Assembly (NCBI RefSeq): GCF_024453815.1
Contig: NZ_CP072934.1
Location: forward strand, 1,302,001 to 1,366,000
Origin: Corynebacterium pseudogenitalium
Lineage (GTDB): Bacteria > Actinomycetota > Actinomycetes > Mycobacteriales > Mycobacteriaceae
Reading direction: 5' to 3'
DNA length: 64,000 nt
Part shown: positions 31,608-40,832 of the stretch, piece after piece
Layout: each line of letters begins with the position of its first letter
Numbering within the stretch: position 1 is the first letter of the stretch
The notes under the pieces: model-generated
The model's input: the letters and a program-made list of their open reading frames with translations, nothing else
What the model was told of the DNA's origin: nothing
The model's database searches: none
Translations under genes and position numbers: made by a program

Positions 31608-32219
31608 CTACTTTTTCGATAGCGTCTTCAGCGCTTCGCGCAACAGATTCGATGGATCAGTATCCGGTTGTTCCGCAACGAGAGGTTCGACGACAGTCCG
31701 CGCACTACGCTCGGTGAATCCAAGCCCAACCAGTGCTTCTACGATCTGCTCACTGATACCTGAGCCTGAAGCAGCCGGAGCCGTTGCACCGTGGCTCGCT
31801 TCGCTGCCCGTTTCAAACAAGCCGACAACCTTATCTTTCAGCTCCAACACGATTCGTTCTGCCATCTTCTTACCGACGCCAGGAATCGTTTGAATCTTCT
31901 TCGCGTCACCACTGGAAATCAATTCGGCCAGTTCCCCAGGCCCAAAGACTGCCAGTGCTGCCATCGCCAGCTTTGGCCCTAGCCCACTCACGGTTTGAAG
32001 CTTGTGAAACATAGTCCGCGAGTCCTCATCCGCGAACCCATACAAGGTCATACCGTCATCGCGGACCACCAGACTGGTGACTACATCCGCATGCTCACCA
32101 CGAGTTAGGCGACTGAGCGTTGGTGGCGTCGCCAAGAAGCGATAGCCAACGCCCCCGCAGCCGATAACAGCATGATCGAGGCCAATCGAAAGGACGTCAC
32201 CGTGGAGGGAATCAATCAT
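31608..32219 (-). CDS. ruvA: Holliday junction DNA-binding subunit RuvA
   Basis: 203 residues. An N-terminal OB fold (MIDSLHGDVLSIGLDHAVI), two helix-hairpin-helix motifs (LQTVSGLGPKLAMAAL and IQTIPGVGKKMAERIVLELK) and a C-terminal UBA-like domain that regulates RuvB (EALVGLGFTERSARTVVEPL) make up the standard protein. It binds four-way junctions as a tetramer. It lies three bases after ruvC, and ruvB starts about ten bases after its stop. Confidence 0.96.
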   Translation of the reverse strand: MIDSLHGDVLSIGLDHAVIGCGGVGYRFLATPPTLSRLTRGEHADVVTSLVVRDDGMTLYGFADEDSRTMFHKLQTVSGLGPKLAMAALAVFGPGELAELISSGDAKKIQTIPGVGKKMAERIVLELKDKVVGLFETGSEASHGATAPAASGSGISEQIVEALVGLGFTERSARTVVEPLVAEQPDTDPSNLLREALKTLSKK

Positions 32220-32222
32220 GAA

Positions 32223-32753
32223 CTAGTTCTTTCTCAGTTTTTCAATAGCGGAAGCTCGGGCAAGCAACGGGGCTCGCCAGCAATGGCAAACAGCGATGGC
32301 CAACGCGTCTGCAGCATCTGCTGGCTTTGGTGGCTCGCTCAGACCAAGAATACGTGTAATCATCGTAGTCATCTGTTTCTTATCAGCGCGCCCATTACCA
32401 GAAACCGACTTTTTTACCTCTGAGGGCGTATACATGTGCACTGGTATATCGCGCTCTGCAGCGGCGAGGACCATTACCCCGACGGCGTGGGCAGTATGCA
32501 TCACGGTAGATACGTTACTGCGTTCGAAAATTCGCTCCATCGCAACCACGTCGGGCTTATACTCATCCATCCAGTCGCTTACCGACTTCGAGATCCGCAA
32601 TAAACGCTCCGATAGTTCCACATCGGAAGGAGTGCGCGCTACACCGACGGCAATCGGTATGACCTGACGTCCTCTCCCCGCTTGAACTACCGAAAGGCCG
32701 CATCGGGTCAAACCAGGATCTATGCCCATTACCCTCAGACCTTGGAGGTTCAC
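32223..32753 (-). CDS. ruvC: Holliday junction resolvase RuvC
   Basis: 176 residues from the GTG at 32753, which has GGAAGGAAG upstream and lies 16 bases after a likely transcription start. A longer frame to 32786 would run into the promoter. The RNase H-fold acidic residues are in [24 protein letters not shown] and [14 protein letters not shown]. It cuts junctions symmetrically. It is the first gene of the ruvCAB-yajC-secDF transcript and carries a LexA-like box upstream. Confidence 0.94.
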   Translation of the reverse strand: MNLQGLRVMGIDPGLTRCGLSVVQAGRGRQVIPIAVGVARTPSDVELSERLLRISKSVSDWMDEYKPDVVAMERIFERSNVSTVMHTAHAVGVMVLAAAERDIPVHMYTPSEVKKSVSGNGRADKKQMTTMITRILGLSEPPKPADAADALAIAVCHCWRAPLLARASAIEKLRKN

Positions 32754-32775
32754 CGCGCTTCCTTCCGCCGAATAT

Positions 32776-32781
32776 TGTACT
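32776..32781 (-). promoter_or_regulatory. -10 element of ruvC
   Basis: TACAAT on the minus strand is a near-perfect -10 box, placing transcription start near 32769 and giving a 16-base leader that contains the ribosome binding site for the GTG at 32753. Confidence 0.6.
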
Positions 32782-32782
32782 G

Positions 32783-32798
32783 GCACATATGTTCTACC
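32783..32798 (-). promoter_or_regulatory. LexA-like (SOS) box in the ruvC promoter
   Basis: The minus-strand 16-mer TAGAACATATGTGCCA matches 10 of the 13 fixed positions of the actinobacterial consensus TCGAAC-A-NNN-GTTCGA as I know it. It sits between the -35 and -10 regions, where LexA binding would block transcription. An imperfect right half lowers confidence. Confidence 0.5.
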
Positions 32799-32804
32799 AT
32801 AGTC

Positions 32805-32847
32805 TGAAAAAGAACCACCACTCGCTGCAACGAATGGTGGTTGAAAA
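32805..32847 (-). terminator. Terminator of yebC
   Basis: On the minus strand AACCACCATTCG pairs with CGAGTGGTGGTT around TTGCAG, followed by CTTTTTC. It lies just after the yebC stop and isolates it from ruvC. Confidence 0.8.
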
Positions 32848-32859
32848 ACAGACTACGCC

Positions 32860-33612
32860 TTACAAGTCGAGCTCGGCTGCGATCTCGTCAGGAATAGACA
32901 TGTTCGAGTACACATTCTGTACATCATCAGAGTCTTCGAGGGCATCAATCAGCTTCAGATTCTTTTCAGCTGCAGATGCATCCAGTTCAACTTCCACGTC
33001 AGCACGGAAGTCCTGCTCAGAGCCCTCAACCTCGATACCAGCCTCCACTAACGCCTCGCGGACTGCGGCAAGGTCGGTCGGCTGACAGGTAACTTCAAAC
33101 TCTTCGCCAAGATCGTTAACTTCTTCTGCACCAGCGTCAAGTACCGCCATCAACACATCGTCCTCGGTGAGCTCCCCTTTCGCCACCGTGACGACACCGA
33201 CGCGATTGAACATGTAGCCCACAGAACCGGTTTCACCAAGATTGCCACCGTTCCTGGTCATTGCCGTACGAACCTCAGTCGCTGCTCGATTACGGTTATC
33301 CGTCAGGCACTCGATCAACAGAGCGACACCGTTCGGGCCGTACCCCTCGTACATCACCGACTCCCAGTCAGAGCCGCCGGCTTCCTCGCCCGATCCACGC
33401 TTACGCGCACGTTCGATGTTGTCGTTCGGGACCGACGCCTTCTTCGCCTTCTTGATCATGTCATCAAGCGTCGGGTTTCCTGCTGGATCGCCGCCACCAG
33501 TGCGAGCTGCAACCTCGATATCTTTGATCAGTTTCGCCCAGAGCTTGGAACGCTTTGCGTCGTTCGCGGCCTTCTTATGTTTAGTAGTAGCCCACTTTGA
33601 GTGGCCAGACAT
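32860..33612 (-). CDS. yebC: YebC/PmpR-family protein
   Basis: 250 residues. The N-terminal signature [20 protein letters not shown] and the motif [20 protein letters not shown] are diagnostic. The three-domain YebC fold is complete to the acidic C-terminus. Family members are described as transcriptional regulators, and some more recently as translation factors that help ribosomes at proline stretches; which applies here cannot be told. It is monocistronic, with its own -10 box at 33665-33670 (TATAGT), a leader hairpin and a terminator. Confidence 0.93.
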   Translation of the reverse strand: MSGHSKWATTKHKKAANDAKRSKLWAKLIKDIEVAARTGGGDPAGNPTLDDMIKKAKKASVPNDNIERARKRGSGEEAGGSDWESVMYEGYGPNGVALLIECLTDNRNRAATEVRTAMTRNGGNLGETGSVGYMFNRVGVVTVAKGELTEDDVLMAVLDAGAEEVNDLGEEFEVTCQPTDLAAVREALVEAGIEVEGSEQDFRADVEVELDASAAEKNLKLIDALEDSDDVQNVYSNMSIPDEIAAELDL

Positions 33613-33635
33613 CCGGTATCCCTTCGCTTAAAACG

Positions 33636-33670
33636 GTTGACTATTGGTAATTGAACGTCAACCTACTATA
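33636..33670 (-). promoter_or_regulatory. yebC promoter and leader hairpin
   Basis: The minus strand has TATAGT (33665-33670) as -10. Just downstream is a perfect 7-base inverted repeat (GGTTGAC / GTCAACC, about 33636-33664) separated by 15 bases. The repeat would fold in the first part of the leader, or serve as an operator. Confidence 0.42.
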
Positions 33671-33686
33671 CGCCCGAACAGGTTGA

Positions 33687-33714
33687 GCTGCAGAACCGCG
33701 AGCAAGGTTCAGCC
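33687..33714 (-). terminator. Weak hairpin after the PIM operon
   Basis: GAACC/GGTTC extended by GCT/AGC with a small bulge lies directly after the stop of the LemA-like gene. No T run follows, so termination is only a guess. Confidence 0.3.
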
Positions 33715-33715
33715 G

Positions 33716-34168
33716 CTAAAGGGAAAGCGAAGCGAAGGCTGGCAGGGCTGCGGTCCCACCCAATCGAAGAAGCCTTACGGCGGGCCGTAGCCGTAGCGAA
33801 CGAACATCCCTGACAGCGTCGTTATAAAACCGCAGTGCAATTGCCACACGAGTATCTGCAGCGTCAATATCAGCGGGAAGCATCGTCCCTTGTCTCTCGA
33901 TGTGTTTCCGCATTTCTTGTTCGGACTGAAGTCGTTCCTCTACGTCAACTGGAGTCAAACGCAATGATTCGATGATCCGGCACTCCTCGCGCATTTCCGG
34001 ATACAGTGCGGCAATGACAGCACAGCGTTGGTCGAGCGCAGCTTGAAGTGCGTCGCGTGAACGGTCGAGACGGATATGGAGGCGGTGTAGCCGTTGCGCA
34101 GTGAAATATGCCCAGGCAAACAGCAACGTGATTACCGCTGCGAACACCACTAGGGCAATAGTTGTCAT
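33716..34168 (-). CDS. LemA-like membrane protein
   Basis: 150 residues: one N-terminal membrane helix (about 5-22) followed by a long helical cytosolic or periplasmic domain. The segments RLDRSRDALQAALDQRCAVI and ALRFYNDAVRDVRSLR resemble the paired helices of LemA proteins, a family without a settled function. The start overlaps the pimA stop by four bases, so it is translated with the PIM biosynthesis genes. This suggests, but does not show, a link to envelope assembly. The C-terminus ends in a short hydrophobic stretch. Confidence 0.6.
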   Translation of the reverse strand: MTTIALVVFAAVITLLFAWAYFTAQRLHRLHIRLDRSRDALQAALDQRCAVIAALYPEMREECRIIESLRLTPVDVEERLQSEQEMRKHIERQGTMLPADIDAADTRVAIALRFYNDAVRDVRSLRLRPAVRLLRLGGTAALPAFASLSL

Positions 34169-35262
34169 GCGAGTGTCACCTTCTCACCAACACTTACTGC
34201 TTCGTATACAGCCATAATCTGAGCAGTCACTGTCGACCAGTCATACTGCGCGGCTCGCAGTTGCCCTCTTCTGCCCATCTCCAGGCGCAAAGCAGCGTCG
34301 TCAATCAAAGCCTGTAACGCCTTTGTCAACTCGGCAACATCACCTACAGGAAAAAGAATCCCGGCAGGGTCAGATGATTCTGCATCACATACCAGCGAAA
34401 AGGCCTCTAGATCACTGGCCACAACGGCGCAGCCCGCAGCCATCGCTTCCACGAGAATGATGCCAAACGATTCGCCCCCAGTGTTCGGAGCGACAAATAT
34501 ATCCGACGCCCCCAGCAATCTCGCCTTTTCCTCCTCGCTTACGCGACCGACGAAGTTCACTCCTGGAATCTGCCGAGGCTCCCCGCTTCCGATCACCGTG
34601 AGTTCGACTCGTCCTTCAAGGTGATCGAACGCTTCAAGAAGCAGCGTTAGCCCCTTTCTTGGCTCGTCGATACGCCCCAAGAATGCGATTCGAACAGGCC
34701 CGACGGAGCTCAACGGCGCTAGCTTCCGGGCGGCTACGAACTTCCGAGTGTCCACTCCATTAGGGATAACGATCGGATCGGCTCCGATCTGTTCAACCTG
34801 CCACCTCCGAGCAAGCTCGCTTACTGCGATACCCCCGCGGATCTTTTCCAAATATTTCCGCAAAAACGGCAGTGCAAGCTGCAAAATGCGAGACCCAGTT
34901 GTAGACGTGTGGTATGTAGCGACGATCGGTCCCGAAGCCAACATAAGCGCTGCGAGCGAATAGCTAGGAGAATTGGGCTCATGGATGTGCAATACATCAA
35001 ATTCGCCATCACACAGGAATTCGCGAGTAGTCGTAAAAACTTTAGGGCCGAACGCCAGGCGCGCGACAGAGCCGTTATACGGAATAGGTAACGAACGCCC
35101 ACCTTTCTTTACAAACTCGGGAAGAGGCGTGTCATCACGCGCAGGCCCGAGCACTTTCACTTCATGCCCTTGGCGCAAAAGTGATTCAGCTAAATCAAGG
35201 ATGTGCGCTTGAACCCCGCCTGGTTCGTCGAAAGAATACGGGCACACGATACCAATTTTCAT
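34165..35262 (-). CDS. pimA: Phosphatidyl-myo-inositol mannosyltransferase PimA
   Basis: 365 residues from the ATG at 35262. It is a GT4, GT-B-fold glycosyltransferase. The N-domain begins MKIGIVCPYSFDEPGGVQAH, with the glycine-rich loop near the membrane-associated helix. HIHEPNSPSYSL and VATYHTS follow. The nucleotide-sugar site has FLGRIDEPRKGLTLLLEAF and the EX7E motif in GGESFGIILVEAMAAG. It transfers the first mannose from GDP-Man to PI on the inner leaflet. It overlaps the acyltransferase gene upstream (ATGA) and the LemA-like gene downstream, in one operon with pgsA. Confidence 0.92.
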   Translation of the reverse strand: MKIGIVCPYSFDEPGGVQAHILDLAESLLRQGHEVKVLGPARDDTPLPEFVKKGGRSLPIPYNGSVARLAFGPKVFTTTREFLCDGEFDVLHIHEPNSPSYSLAALMLASGPIVATYHTSTTGSRILQLALPFLRKYLEKIRGGIAVSELARRWQVEQIGADPIVIPNGVDTRKFVAARKLAPLSSVGPVRIAFLGRIDEPRKGLTLLLEAFDHLEGRVELTVIGSGEPRQIPGVNFVGRVSEEEKARLLGASDIFVAPNTGGESFGIILVEAMAAGCAVVASDLEAFSLVCDAESSDPAGILFPVGDVAELTKALQALIDDAALRLEMGRRGQLRAAQYDWSTVTAQIMAVYEAVSVGEKVTLA

Positions 35263-36161
35263 CCCTTCGCTACCTTTTTCTTCCGGTCTGCGATCCAAAA
35301 CGGCTGAAGCACATGCCAGTCTTGTGGGTGCTTTTTGATTCCGCGCTCAAACCAGCCCGCAAGCTTTTCCACTTTACCTTCTACGGAATCTGCAACAATC
35401 GGCGGCGATACGCTAGTCACCCACCCATCCATGCTGCCTGAACTCTCAAAGGCATTGTGTACTGCGAGCAGTGTCGCACCAGTCTTCTCCGCTAATACTG
35501 CCGGACCGGCGGGCATTGTCGTCTGCTCTCCAAAAAATGCTACCGGCACCCCGTGCCCACCGAGATCACGATCTGCCAACAAACAGACAATCCCTTGTTT
35601 GTACAGAGCTTCCTCGAGGAGTTGCATTGGAGGTCTCGACGCACCACGCGAAGGAATCACCTGGATTCCTAACCCACGTCGAAATTCCAAAAACGCATCG
35701 TAGAGCTCTTCGGGCTCTACCCGCTCCGCGACCGTCGAAAAGCTCCCGTATCGGTGAGCAAGCCATGCACCCGCAAGATCCCAGTTCCCCGAGTGTGGCA
35801 ACGCAAGCACTACGCCCTTGCCTTGTTGAATCGCATACTCCAGATGCTCAATCCCTTGTATCGATGCAGAGAATTGCTCATGAAACCGTTCATTCGAGAT
35901 TACTTTCTGCAGGCAAAAGACCTCGAGCCAATACCGCATGTATGACCGCATCGAGTTCTTCACAAGCGAACGCGTGACGTTCTCAGGTCCAACCACACGC
36001 GAGAGATTCTTACGAAGTTGCTCCGGTAACTTGCCATTGCGAGAGTAAATGTCGGCAACGAACATCATCAGACAGTAGGCGATACTGTAAGGCAGCATTG
36101 ATAGCAGCTTCCACCCCATCCAGTAGCTGCGATATACGCACTCATCCTTGAACGTTTGCAT
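35259..36161 (-). CDS. patA: PIM acyltransferase (PatA-like, LpxL/HtrB family)
   Basis: 300 residues from the ATG at 36161; the much longer frame to 36398 would overlap pgsA and shows no conservation. The catalytic H-x4-D motif is His123 and Asp128 in LPHSGNWDLAG, and the Arg/Glu-containing block RVEPEELYDAFLEFRRGLG follows. It should acylate the mannose of PIM1/PIM2 with acyl-CoA at the cytosolic face. It stands between pgsA and pimA with close spacing, the same order as in mycobacteria. The gene symbol follows the mycobacterial name for this function. Confidence 0.88.
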   Translation of the reverse strand: MQTFKDECVYRSYWMGWKLLSMLPYSIAYCLMMFVADIYSRNGKLPEQLRKNLSRVVGPENVTRSLVKNSMRSYMRYWLEVFCLQKVISNERFHEQFSASIQGIEHLEYAIQQGKGVVLALPHSGNWDLAGAWLAHRYGSFSTVAERVEPEELYDAFLEFRRGLGIQVIPSRGASRPPMQLLEEALYKQGIVCLLADRDLGGHGVPVAFFGEQTTMPAGPAVLAEKTGATLLAVHNAFESSGSMDGWVTSVSPPIVADSVEGKVEKLAGWFERGIKKHPQDWHVLQPFWIADRKKKVAKG

Positions 36162-36174
36162 GCGCGCTTCGGTC

Positions 36175-36828
36175 CTAGCGCGACCCAAGCGTTTTAGCTC
36201 CTGCTGGCGCGGCAATCTGCCGCTTTGATGCAGGATCCTTCGCTGCAATAACGAGTCGCTGCGCAACCGTATATATCGAGCCGAAAAACAGCAGCCAAAG
36301 CCCGCATTCAATGGCGTACGGCACACCGAAGCCTTCAAATCCCAGCGCGACAAGCGCGATGAGAAGACGCTCAGGCCGCTCAACCAGCCCGCCGACAATC
36401 TTGATACCCCCGGCCTCCGCGCGCGCCTTAACGTAACTAATCACCTGGGAGAGTACTAGTACCGCAAGGCAAACTGCGACATGCGCCGGAGAAGCTTGAT
36501 CTACGTACACCAGCCAGAACACGATGGCACCGAAGAGCGCTCCGTCAGTAATCCTGTCACAACTTGCGTCAAGCGTAGCTCCGAAAGCAGTCCCTCCCCC
36601 GCGGAGACGGGCCATCGTGCCATCCACCATGTCAAAAGCCGCGAAAAGACCACTCAGAATAGCTGCCAAAACAAGATGGTCAGTTGGAATGAGCACGACG
36701 GCTACCAACACAGTGAGCGCTGTTCCACCAAGCGTTGTCCAATTCGGTGTTAGACCAGCTTTAAGCAATGCAGTGGCGACCGGTTCTACGACAACGGCGG
36801 CAGGCTTTCGTCCATGAACACTGAGCAT
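36175..36828 (-). CDS. pgsA: Phosphatidylinositol phosphate synthase (CDP-alcohol phosphotransferase)
   Basis: 217 residues with about six membrane helices. The CDP-OH-P motif is complete: Asp66, Asp69-Gly70, Ala73-Arg74, Gly83, Asp87 and Asp91. In actinobacteria this enzyme joins CDP-diacylglycerol and inositol 3-phosphate, giving PI phosphate, the base of PIM, LM and LAM. Assignment to inositol and not glycerol phosphate rests on the neighbours pimA and patA. The HIT-family gene ends just before its start (about four bases). Confidence 0.9.
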   Translation of the reverse strand: MLSVHGRKPAAVVVEPVATALLKAGLTPNWTTLGGTALTVLVAVVLIPTDHLVLAAILSGLFAAFDMVDGTMARLRGGGTAFGATLDASCDRITDGALFGAIVFWLVYVDQASPAHVAVCLAVLVLSQVISYVKARAEAGGIKIVGGLVERPERLLIALVALGFEGFGVPYAIECGLWLLFFGSIYTVAQRLVIAAKDPASKRQIAAPAGAKTLGSR

Positions 36829-36832
36829 CTGC

Positions 36833-37384
36833 CTACTCCCCTCCAGTCTGTTGAGCCGACACTTCTTTCCAGCTCTCTGCTAGTAGCTGGCGCGTTTCAC
36901 GCAGCAACTGCGGAAGCACCTTGGTGCCAGTGATGACTGTCATAAAATTTGAGTCCCCTGCCCACCTCGGGACCACATGCACGTGTAGATGATCTCCGAT
37001 AGAGCCTCCGGAGGCCCTGCCTAAATTCATGCCAACGTTTATCGCTTCGGGGTCTGATACCGCCTTGAGCGTTTTCACTGCGAGCGTTACGAACCTCATA
37101 AGCTCGGCTGATTCCCCCGCAGTCAGGGCTTCAATCTCCGCCACCTTACGGTACGGCACGACCAAAATATGCCCAGCGTTATACGGATAAAGGTTCAGCA
37201 CCGCGTAGACGGTCTCCCCTCGAGCCACGATGAGCCCCTCTTCATCGCTCATCGAAGGAATCTGCACGAAAGGATCACTTGACCCCTTCTCATCGCGTGG
37301 CGTTGACGCGATGTACTTCGAACGGTACGGCGCCCAAAGACGCTGAAGTCTGTCTGGAGTACCAACTCCAATGTCCTCATACAT
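36833..37384 (-). CDS. HIT-family nucleotide hydrolase/phosphorylase
   Basis: 183 residues. The histidine triad is DHLHVHVVPRW (His132, His134, His136), with NVGMNLGRASGGSIGDHLH ahead of it. The N-terminal GTPDRLQRLWAPYRSKYI and NLYPYNAGHILVVP match the actinobacterial Ap4A-phosphorylase-like group (mycobacterial Rv2613c type). It would split diadenosine tetraphosphate with phosphate or water. It lies between thrS and pgsA; the association with thrS fits, since aminoacyl-tRNA synthetases make Ap4A. Confidence 0.88.
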   Translation of the reverse strand: MYEDIGVGTPDRLQRLWAPYRSKYIASTPRDEKGSSDPFVQIPSMSDEEGLIVARGETVYAVLNLYPYNAGHILVVPYRKVAEIEALTAGESAELMRFVTLAVKTLKAVSDPEAINVGMNLGRASGGSIGDHLHVHVVPRWAGDSNFMTVITGTKVLPQLLRETRQLLAESWKEVSAQQTGGE

Positions 37385-37404
37385 TTCTGAGCGCCTCTCT
37401 ACTT

Positions 37405-39474
37405 CTACTGGTCAGCCTGGCGCTGTTCAACCAGCTCTTTCGTTGGTTGTTCGTTGAACTTTTCGTCCACCCAGTTGGTGATAAGCTCGACAGCCTCGTC
37501 GACGCCGACTCCATTAATTTGGGTGCCGTCGAGGAAGCGGAAGCTTACAGCGTTTGCCTCCACATCACGCGCGCCAGCGAGCAGCATGAACGGAACCTTG
37601 TGAGTGGTGTGCGTCCGAATCTTCTTCTGCATCCTGTCATCGGAATGGTCGACCTCAGCTCGGATGCCGCGTGCCCGCAGCTGCTGGATGATGCCGTCAA
37701 GGTGACCAGCGAAATCGTCAGCAACGGGGATACCTACAACCTGGTGCGGTGCCAGCCAAGCCGGGAATGCACCGGCGTAGTGCTCAAGCAGCACGCCGAA
37801 GAATCGCTCAATTGATCCAAAGAGTGCACGGTGAATCATGACTGGTCGCTTCTTGCTTCCGTCTGAGGATGTGTACTCAAGACCGAAACGCTCAGGCAGG
37901 TTGAAGTCGAGCTGAACCGTGGACATCTGCCAGGTACGACCGATGGCGTCGCGAGCCTGTACGGAAATCTTTGGCCCGTAGAACGCTGCACCTGCTGGGT
38001 CCGGAACAAGCTCGAGCCCAGACTTGGTAGCAACTGATTCTAGGATGCTCGTTGAACGCTCCCAGATATCATCATCACCGATGTACTTCTCGGGATCCTT
38101 GGTGGACAACTCCAGATAGAAATCATCAAGCCCATAGTCCCTGAGCAGGGAAATAATGAACTCCAACACACTCGTCAGCTCGTCTTCAAGCTGTTCCTCG
38201 GTGCAGTAGATATGGGCATCGTCCTGAGTAAAACCGCGTGCACGAGTCAGGCCATGCACCACGCCGGACTTTTCGTAGCGGTACACGGTACCAAACTCGA
38301 ATAGTCGCAGTGGCAATTCACGGTACGAGCGTCCACGTGAATCGAAGATGAGGTTGTGCATAGGGCAGTTCATAGGCTTGACGTAGTAATCGACTGCCTG
38401 TTTGGTCACATTGCCTTCGTCGTCGGTCTCGCCGTCGAGCTGCATCGGTGGGTACATGCCGTCGGCGTACCAGTCCAGGTGTCCAGATTTTTCGAACAGC
38501 TCACCCTTCGTCAAGTGTGGGGTGTTGACGAATGAATAACCTGCCTCGAGGTGACGCTGGCGGGAGTGTTCCTCCATCACCATCCGGATAATTCCTCCAT
38601 CCGGGTGGAATACCGGCAAGCCAGACCCAACTTCCTCCGGGAAGGAGAAAAGATCGAGCTCATTGCCAAGACGACGGTGGTCGCGCTTCTCTGCTTCTGC
38701 AAGCATCAACATGTGCTCATCGAGCTTTTCTTTCGACTCCCAGGCGGTGCCGTAAATACGCTGCAACCCGGCGTTATTCTGGTTGCCACGCCAGTACGCA
38801 GCTGACGAACGTGTCAGTGCGAACGCGGGAATGTACTTAGTAGTTGGCACGTGAGGCCCGCGGCACAAATCGCGCCACTCGACTTCATTCGTCCGTGGAT
38901 TCACATTGTCGTAGTGGGTGAGTTCCCCGTGGCCGACTTCAGTTGCTTCGTCCGAGTCAGGGTCCACGTTTCCCTTGTCCTGCACGAGTTCAAGCTTGTA
39001 CGGCTCATCAGCTAGGTCCTCTGCTGCCGCTTCAGCCGACGGGTAGACTCCACGAACAAACTTCTGGCCCTGCTTGATGATCTTCTTCATTCGGCGCTCG
39101 AGCAGCTTCAAGTCTTCTGGTGTGAACGGTTCAGCTGCGTCGAAGTCGTAGTAGAAGCCACCCTCAATGGCTGGCCCAATGCCTAACTTCGTCCCCGGAA
39201 ACTCAATCTGCACTGCTTGCGCCAACACGTGAGCACACGAGTGGCGAATCACAGACCGACCCAGCTCAGTGTTCGCGGTGACTGGAGTTACTGTGGTGTC
39301 TACATCCGGCGTAAATGACAGGTCCTTCAACGACCCGTCTTCAGACTGCACGCAGACAACCGCCTCCGGGCCCTTATTCGGCAGCGACAATTCGCGCATC
39401 GCAACCCCGGCAGGAGTGTTCGCCGGGACCGTAAAGGCCTGGGCTGCATGGTGGGTTTGGTCGTTATTCGTCAT
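37405..39474 (-). CDS. thrS: Threonyl-tRNA synthetase
   Basis: 689 residues: an N-terminal TGS domain (about 15-90), an editing domain with [11 protein letters not shown] and [16 protein letters not shown], and a class II core whose catalytic zinc cysteine is in [12 protein letters not shown]. The C-terminal anticodon domain contains [13 protein letters not shown] and [20 protein letters not shown] segments. Actinobacterial ThrRS is typically this long. The 128 bases upstream show no T-box stem or specifier that I can recognise. It is followed at 20 bases by the HIT gene. Confidence 0.95.
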   Translation of the reverse strand: MTNNDQTHHAAQAFTVPANTPAGVAMRELSLPNKGPEAVVCVQSEDGSLKDLSFTPDVDTTVTPVTANTELGRSVIRHSCAHVLAQAVQIEFPGTKLGIGPAIEGGFYYDFDAAEPFTPEDLKLLERRMKKIIKQGQKFVRGVYPSAEAAAEDLADEPYKLELVQDKGNVDPDSDEATEVGHGELTHYDNVNPRTNEVEWRDLCRGPHVPTTKYIPAFALTRSSAAYWRGNQNNAGLQRIYGTAWESKEKLDEHMLMLAEAEKRDHRRLGNELDLFSFPEEVGSGLPVFHPDGGIIRMVMEEHSRQRHLEAGYSFVNTPHLTKGELFEKSGHLDWYADGMYPPMQLDGETDDEGNVTKQAVDYYVKPMNCPMHNLIFDSRGRSYRELPLRLFEFGTVYRYEKSGVVHGLTRARGFTQDDAHIYCTEEQLEDELTSVLEFIISLLRDYGLDDFYLELSTKDPEKYIGDDDIWERSTSILESVATKSGLELVPDPAGAAFYGPKISVQARDAIGRTWQMSTVQLDFNLPERFGLEYTSSDGSKKRPVMIHRALFGSIERFFGVLLEHYAGAFPAWLAPHQVVGIPVADDFAGHLDGIIQQLRARGIRAEVDHSDDRMQKKIRTHTTHKVPFMLLAGARDVEANAVSFRFLDGTQINGVGVDEAVELITNWVDEKFNEQPTKELVEQRQADQ

Positions 39475-39602
39475 GTTCGTGCGCTCCTTTGCGCTTCAAT
39501 GAGGTACGTCATACCTGGACGCACCCAGCTGGATTCGTACAAGCTCGCCGGAACCTTTAAATATTGAGGTCGGCAAACATGGCAAAAATCATACCGCGTT
39601 CA

Positions 39603-40817
39603 CTACGCGAGTAGTGACTCGGCCCAGAAACTCGGAGCACCATCTTGCGCCTGCGTGCCCGGTGGTATCCAGTACACCGCCGAACCAATGTGCGTGATCC
39701 ATTCATTCAGTCGGTCAGCCTCATCGAGCCTTTTGAGGACCGGAGTGAATTGCGTATCTGGGTTTTCCTGAAATGCAATGAACACTAAGCCAGCGTTGGA
39801 CAGCTGTTCTTGCCCAGGCTCAGGCGGCAAATTGTAGTTATAAGGGCGCCGTTTAAATTTCTGCTCCGGGTGCCCTTCAGGCGCCATTGACCTGGCAACG
39901 TGCGAGTTTCTATCGACCTTTGGCAGGCCATATTCGTCCCGCGCTTCCAGATCTACCGGAGTGAACTCTTCGCCGCCCGAAAGGGGTGCTCCGTTGTCTA
40001 GCCTGCGCCCGACGGCCTCTTCACGGGATGTCCGGTCGAGCATTTCCCAGGTGTCAAGGTTCATCGCTATTCGACGAACCACCATCGACGTTCCACCTTC
40101 AAACTCTGCAGCGCCTTTTGCCCACACCTGGGCGTCGTATTCCTCATCAGTGTGAGGGTTTACCGTGCCATCAATCTGTCCAAAGAGATTCCGTGGCGTG
40201 GTTCCTTCGCGGTGTACAGCAGGGTTATTCATGAACCCTTGCTGCACCCACGCGGTAGCTACATAATCGACGCCAGCTCGCACCATATGACGCATCGCCC
40301 ATGCGCACATCAGTGGGTCATCTGAGCAAATCTGCAACACCACGTCAGTCTGGCCCCACTTCCGTGAAAGCTCGTCTCGCGAGAGCGCCGGAATGTCGTG
40401 GAGCCACGACGGTTTGCTCTCAGGCGCGGCGATATCAAAAAACTTCTCTCCCAACCCCACGGTAATGGTGAGGTTTGCGGGGTGTTCCGTCATCTCTGGT
40501 TCCAGGCTGGCCAACGGGTTTTCGCCGGCTGTCAACGCACGGGCATCCTCAGTCCACAGTCGCATCAATCGAGCAATCGCAGGCTTATCGACGCCATCTT
40601 TAAAATTGAAACCAATCAGATTTAGTGAGGACTGTTGAGGCGTCGAAATGCCTGCCTGGTGTATGCCGTCAAACGGAACCGTTGCTGTGGCAAGGTCTAT
40701 CGCAGGCTCTTGCTGAGCATTCACCACAGCATCGCGGCTTTCCGCGCAAGCTGTGGCTGCCCCGGCGGCAGCAACACTCAGAGTCCCGGCGAGAAAATGA
40801 CGACGGTTGACAGGCAT
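39603..40817 (-). CDS. Tat-exported DyP-type heme peroxidase (EfeB-like)
   Basis: 404 residues from the ATG at 40817. The N-terminus MPVNRRHFLAGTLSVAAAGA is a twin-arginine signal, and Cys24 in ATAC could make it a lipoprotein. The DyP signature GQIDGTVNP is present, as are the heme-contact blocks RNSHVARSMAP and the late FIAFQENPDTQFTPVLKRL. It would be exported folded with heme bound. EfeB proteins take iron from heme or oxidise Fe(II), but no efeU/efeO neighbours exist here; instead PCuAC and CopC genes precede it, which points to copper and redox work at the cell surface. Confidence 0.88.
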   Translation of the reverse strand: MPVNRRHFLAGTLSVAAAGAATACAESRDAVVNAQQEPAIDLATATVPFDGIHQAGISTPQQSSLNLIGFNFKDGVDKPAIARLMRLWTEDARALTAGENPLASLEPEMTEHPANLTITVGLGEKFFDIAAPESKPSWLHDIPALSRDELSRKWGQTDVVLQICSDDPLMCAWAMRHMVRAGVDYVATAWVQQGFMNNPAVHREGTTPRNLFGQIDGTVNPHTDEEYDAQVWAKGAAEFEGGTSMVVRRIAMNLDTWEMLDRTSREEAVGRRLDNGAPLSGGEEFTPVDLEARDEYGLPKVDRNSHVARSMAPEGHPEQKFKRRPYNYNLPPEPGQEQLSNAGLVFIAFQENPDTQFTPVLKRLDEADRLNEWITHIGSAVYWIPPGTQAQDGAPSFWAESLLA

Positions 40818-40832
40818 TCGACTTTCCTTCAA

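Noticed and set aside
39475..39602. Possible T-box leader for thrS
   Set aside because: No stem I, T-box sequence or anti-terminator could be recognised in 128 bases.
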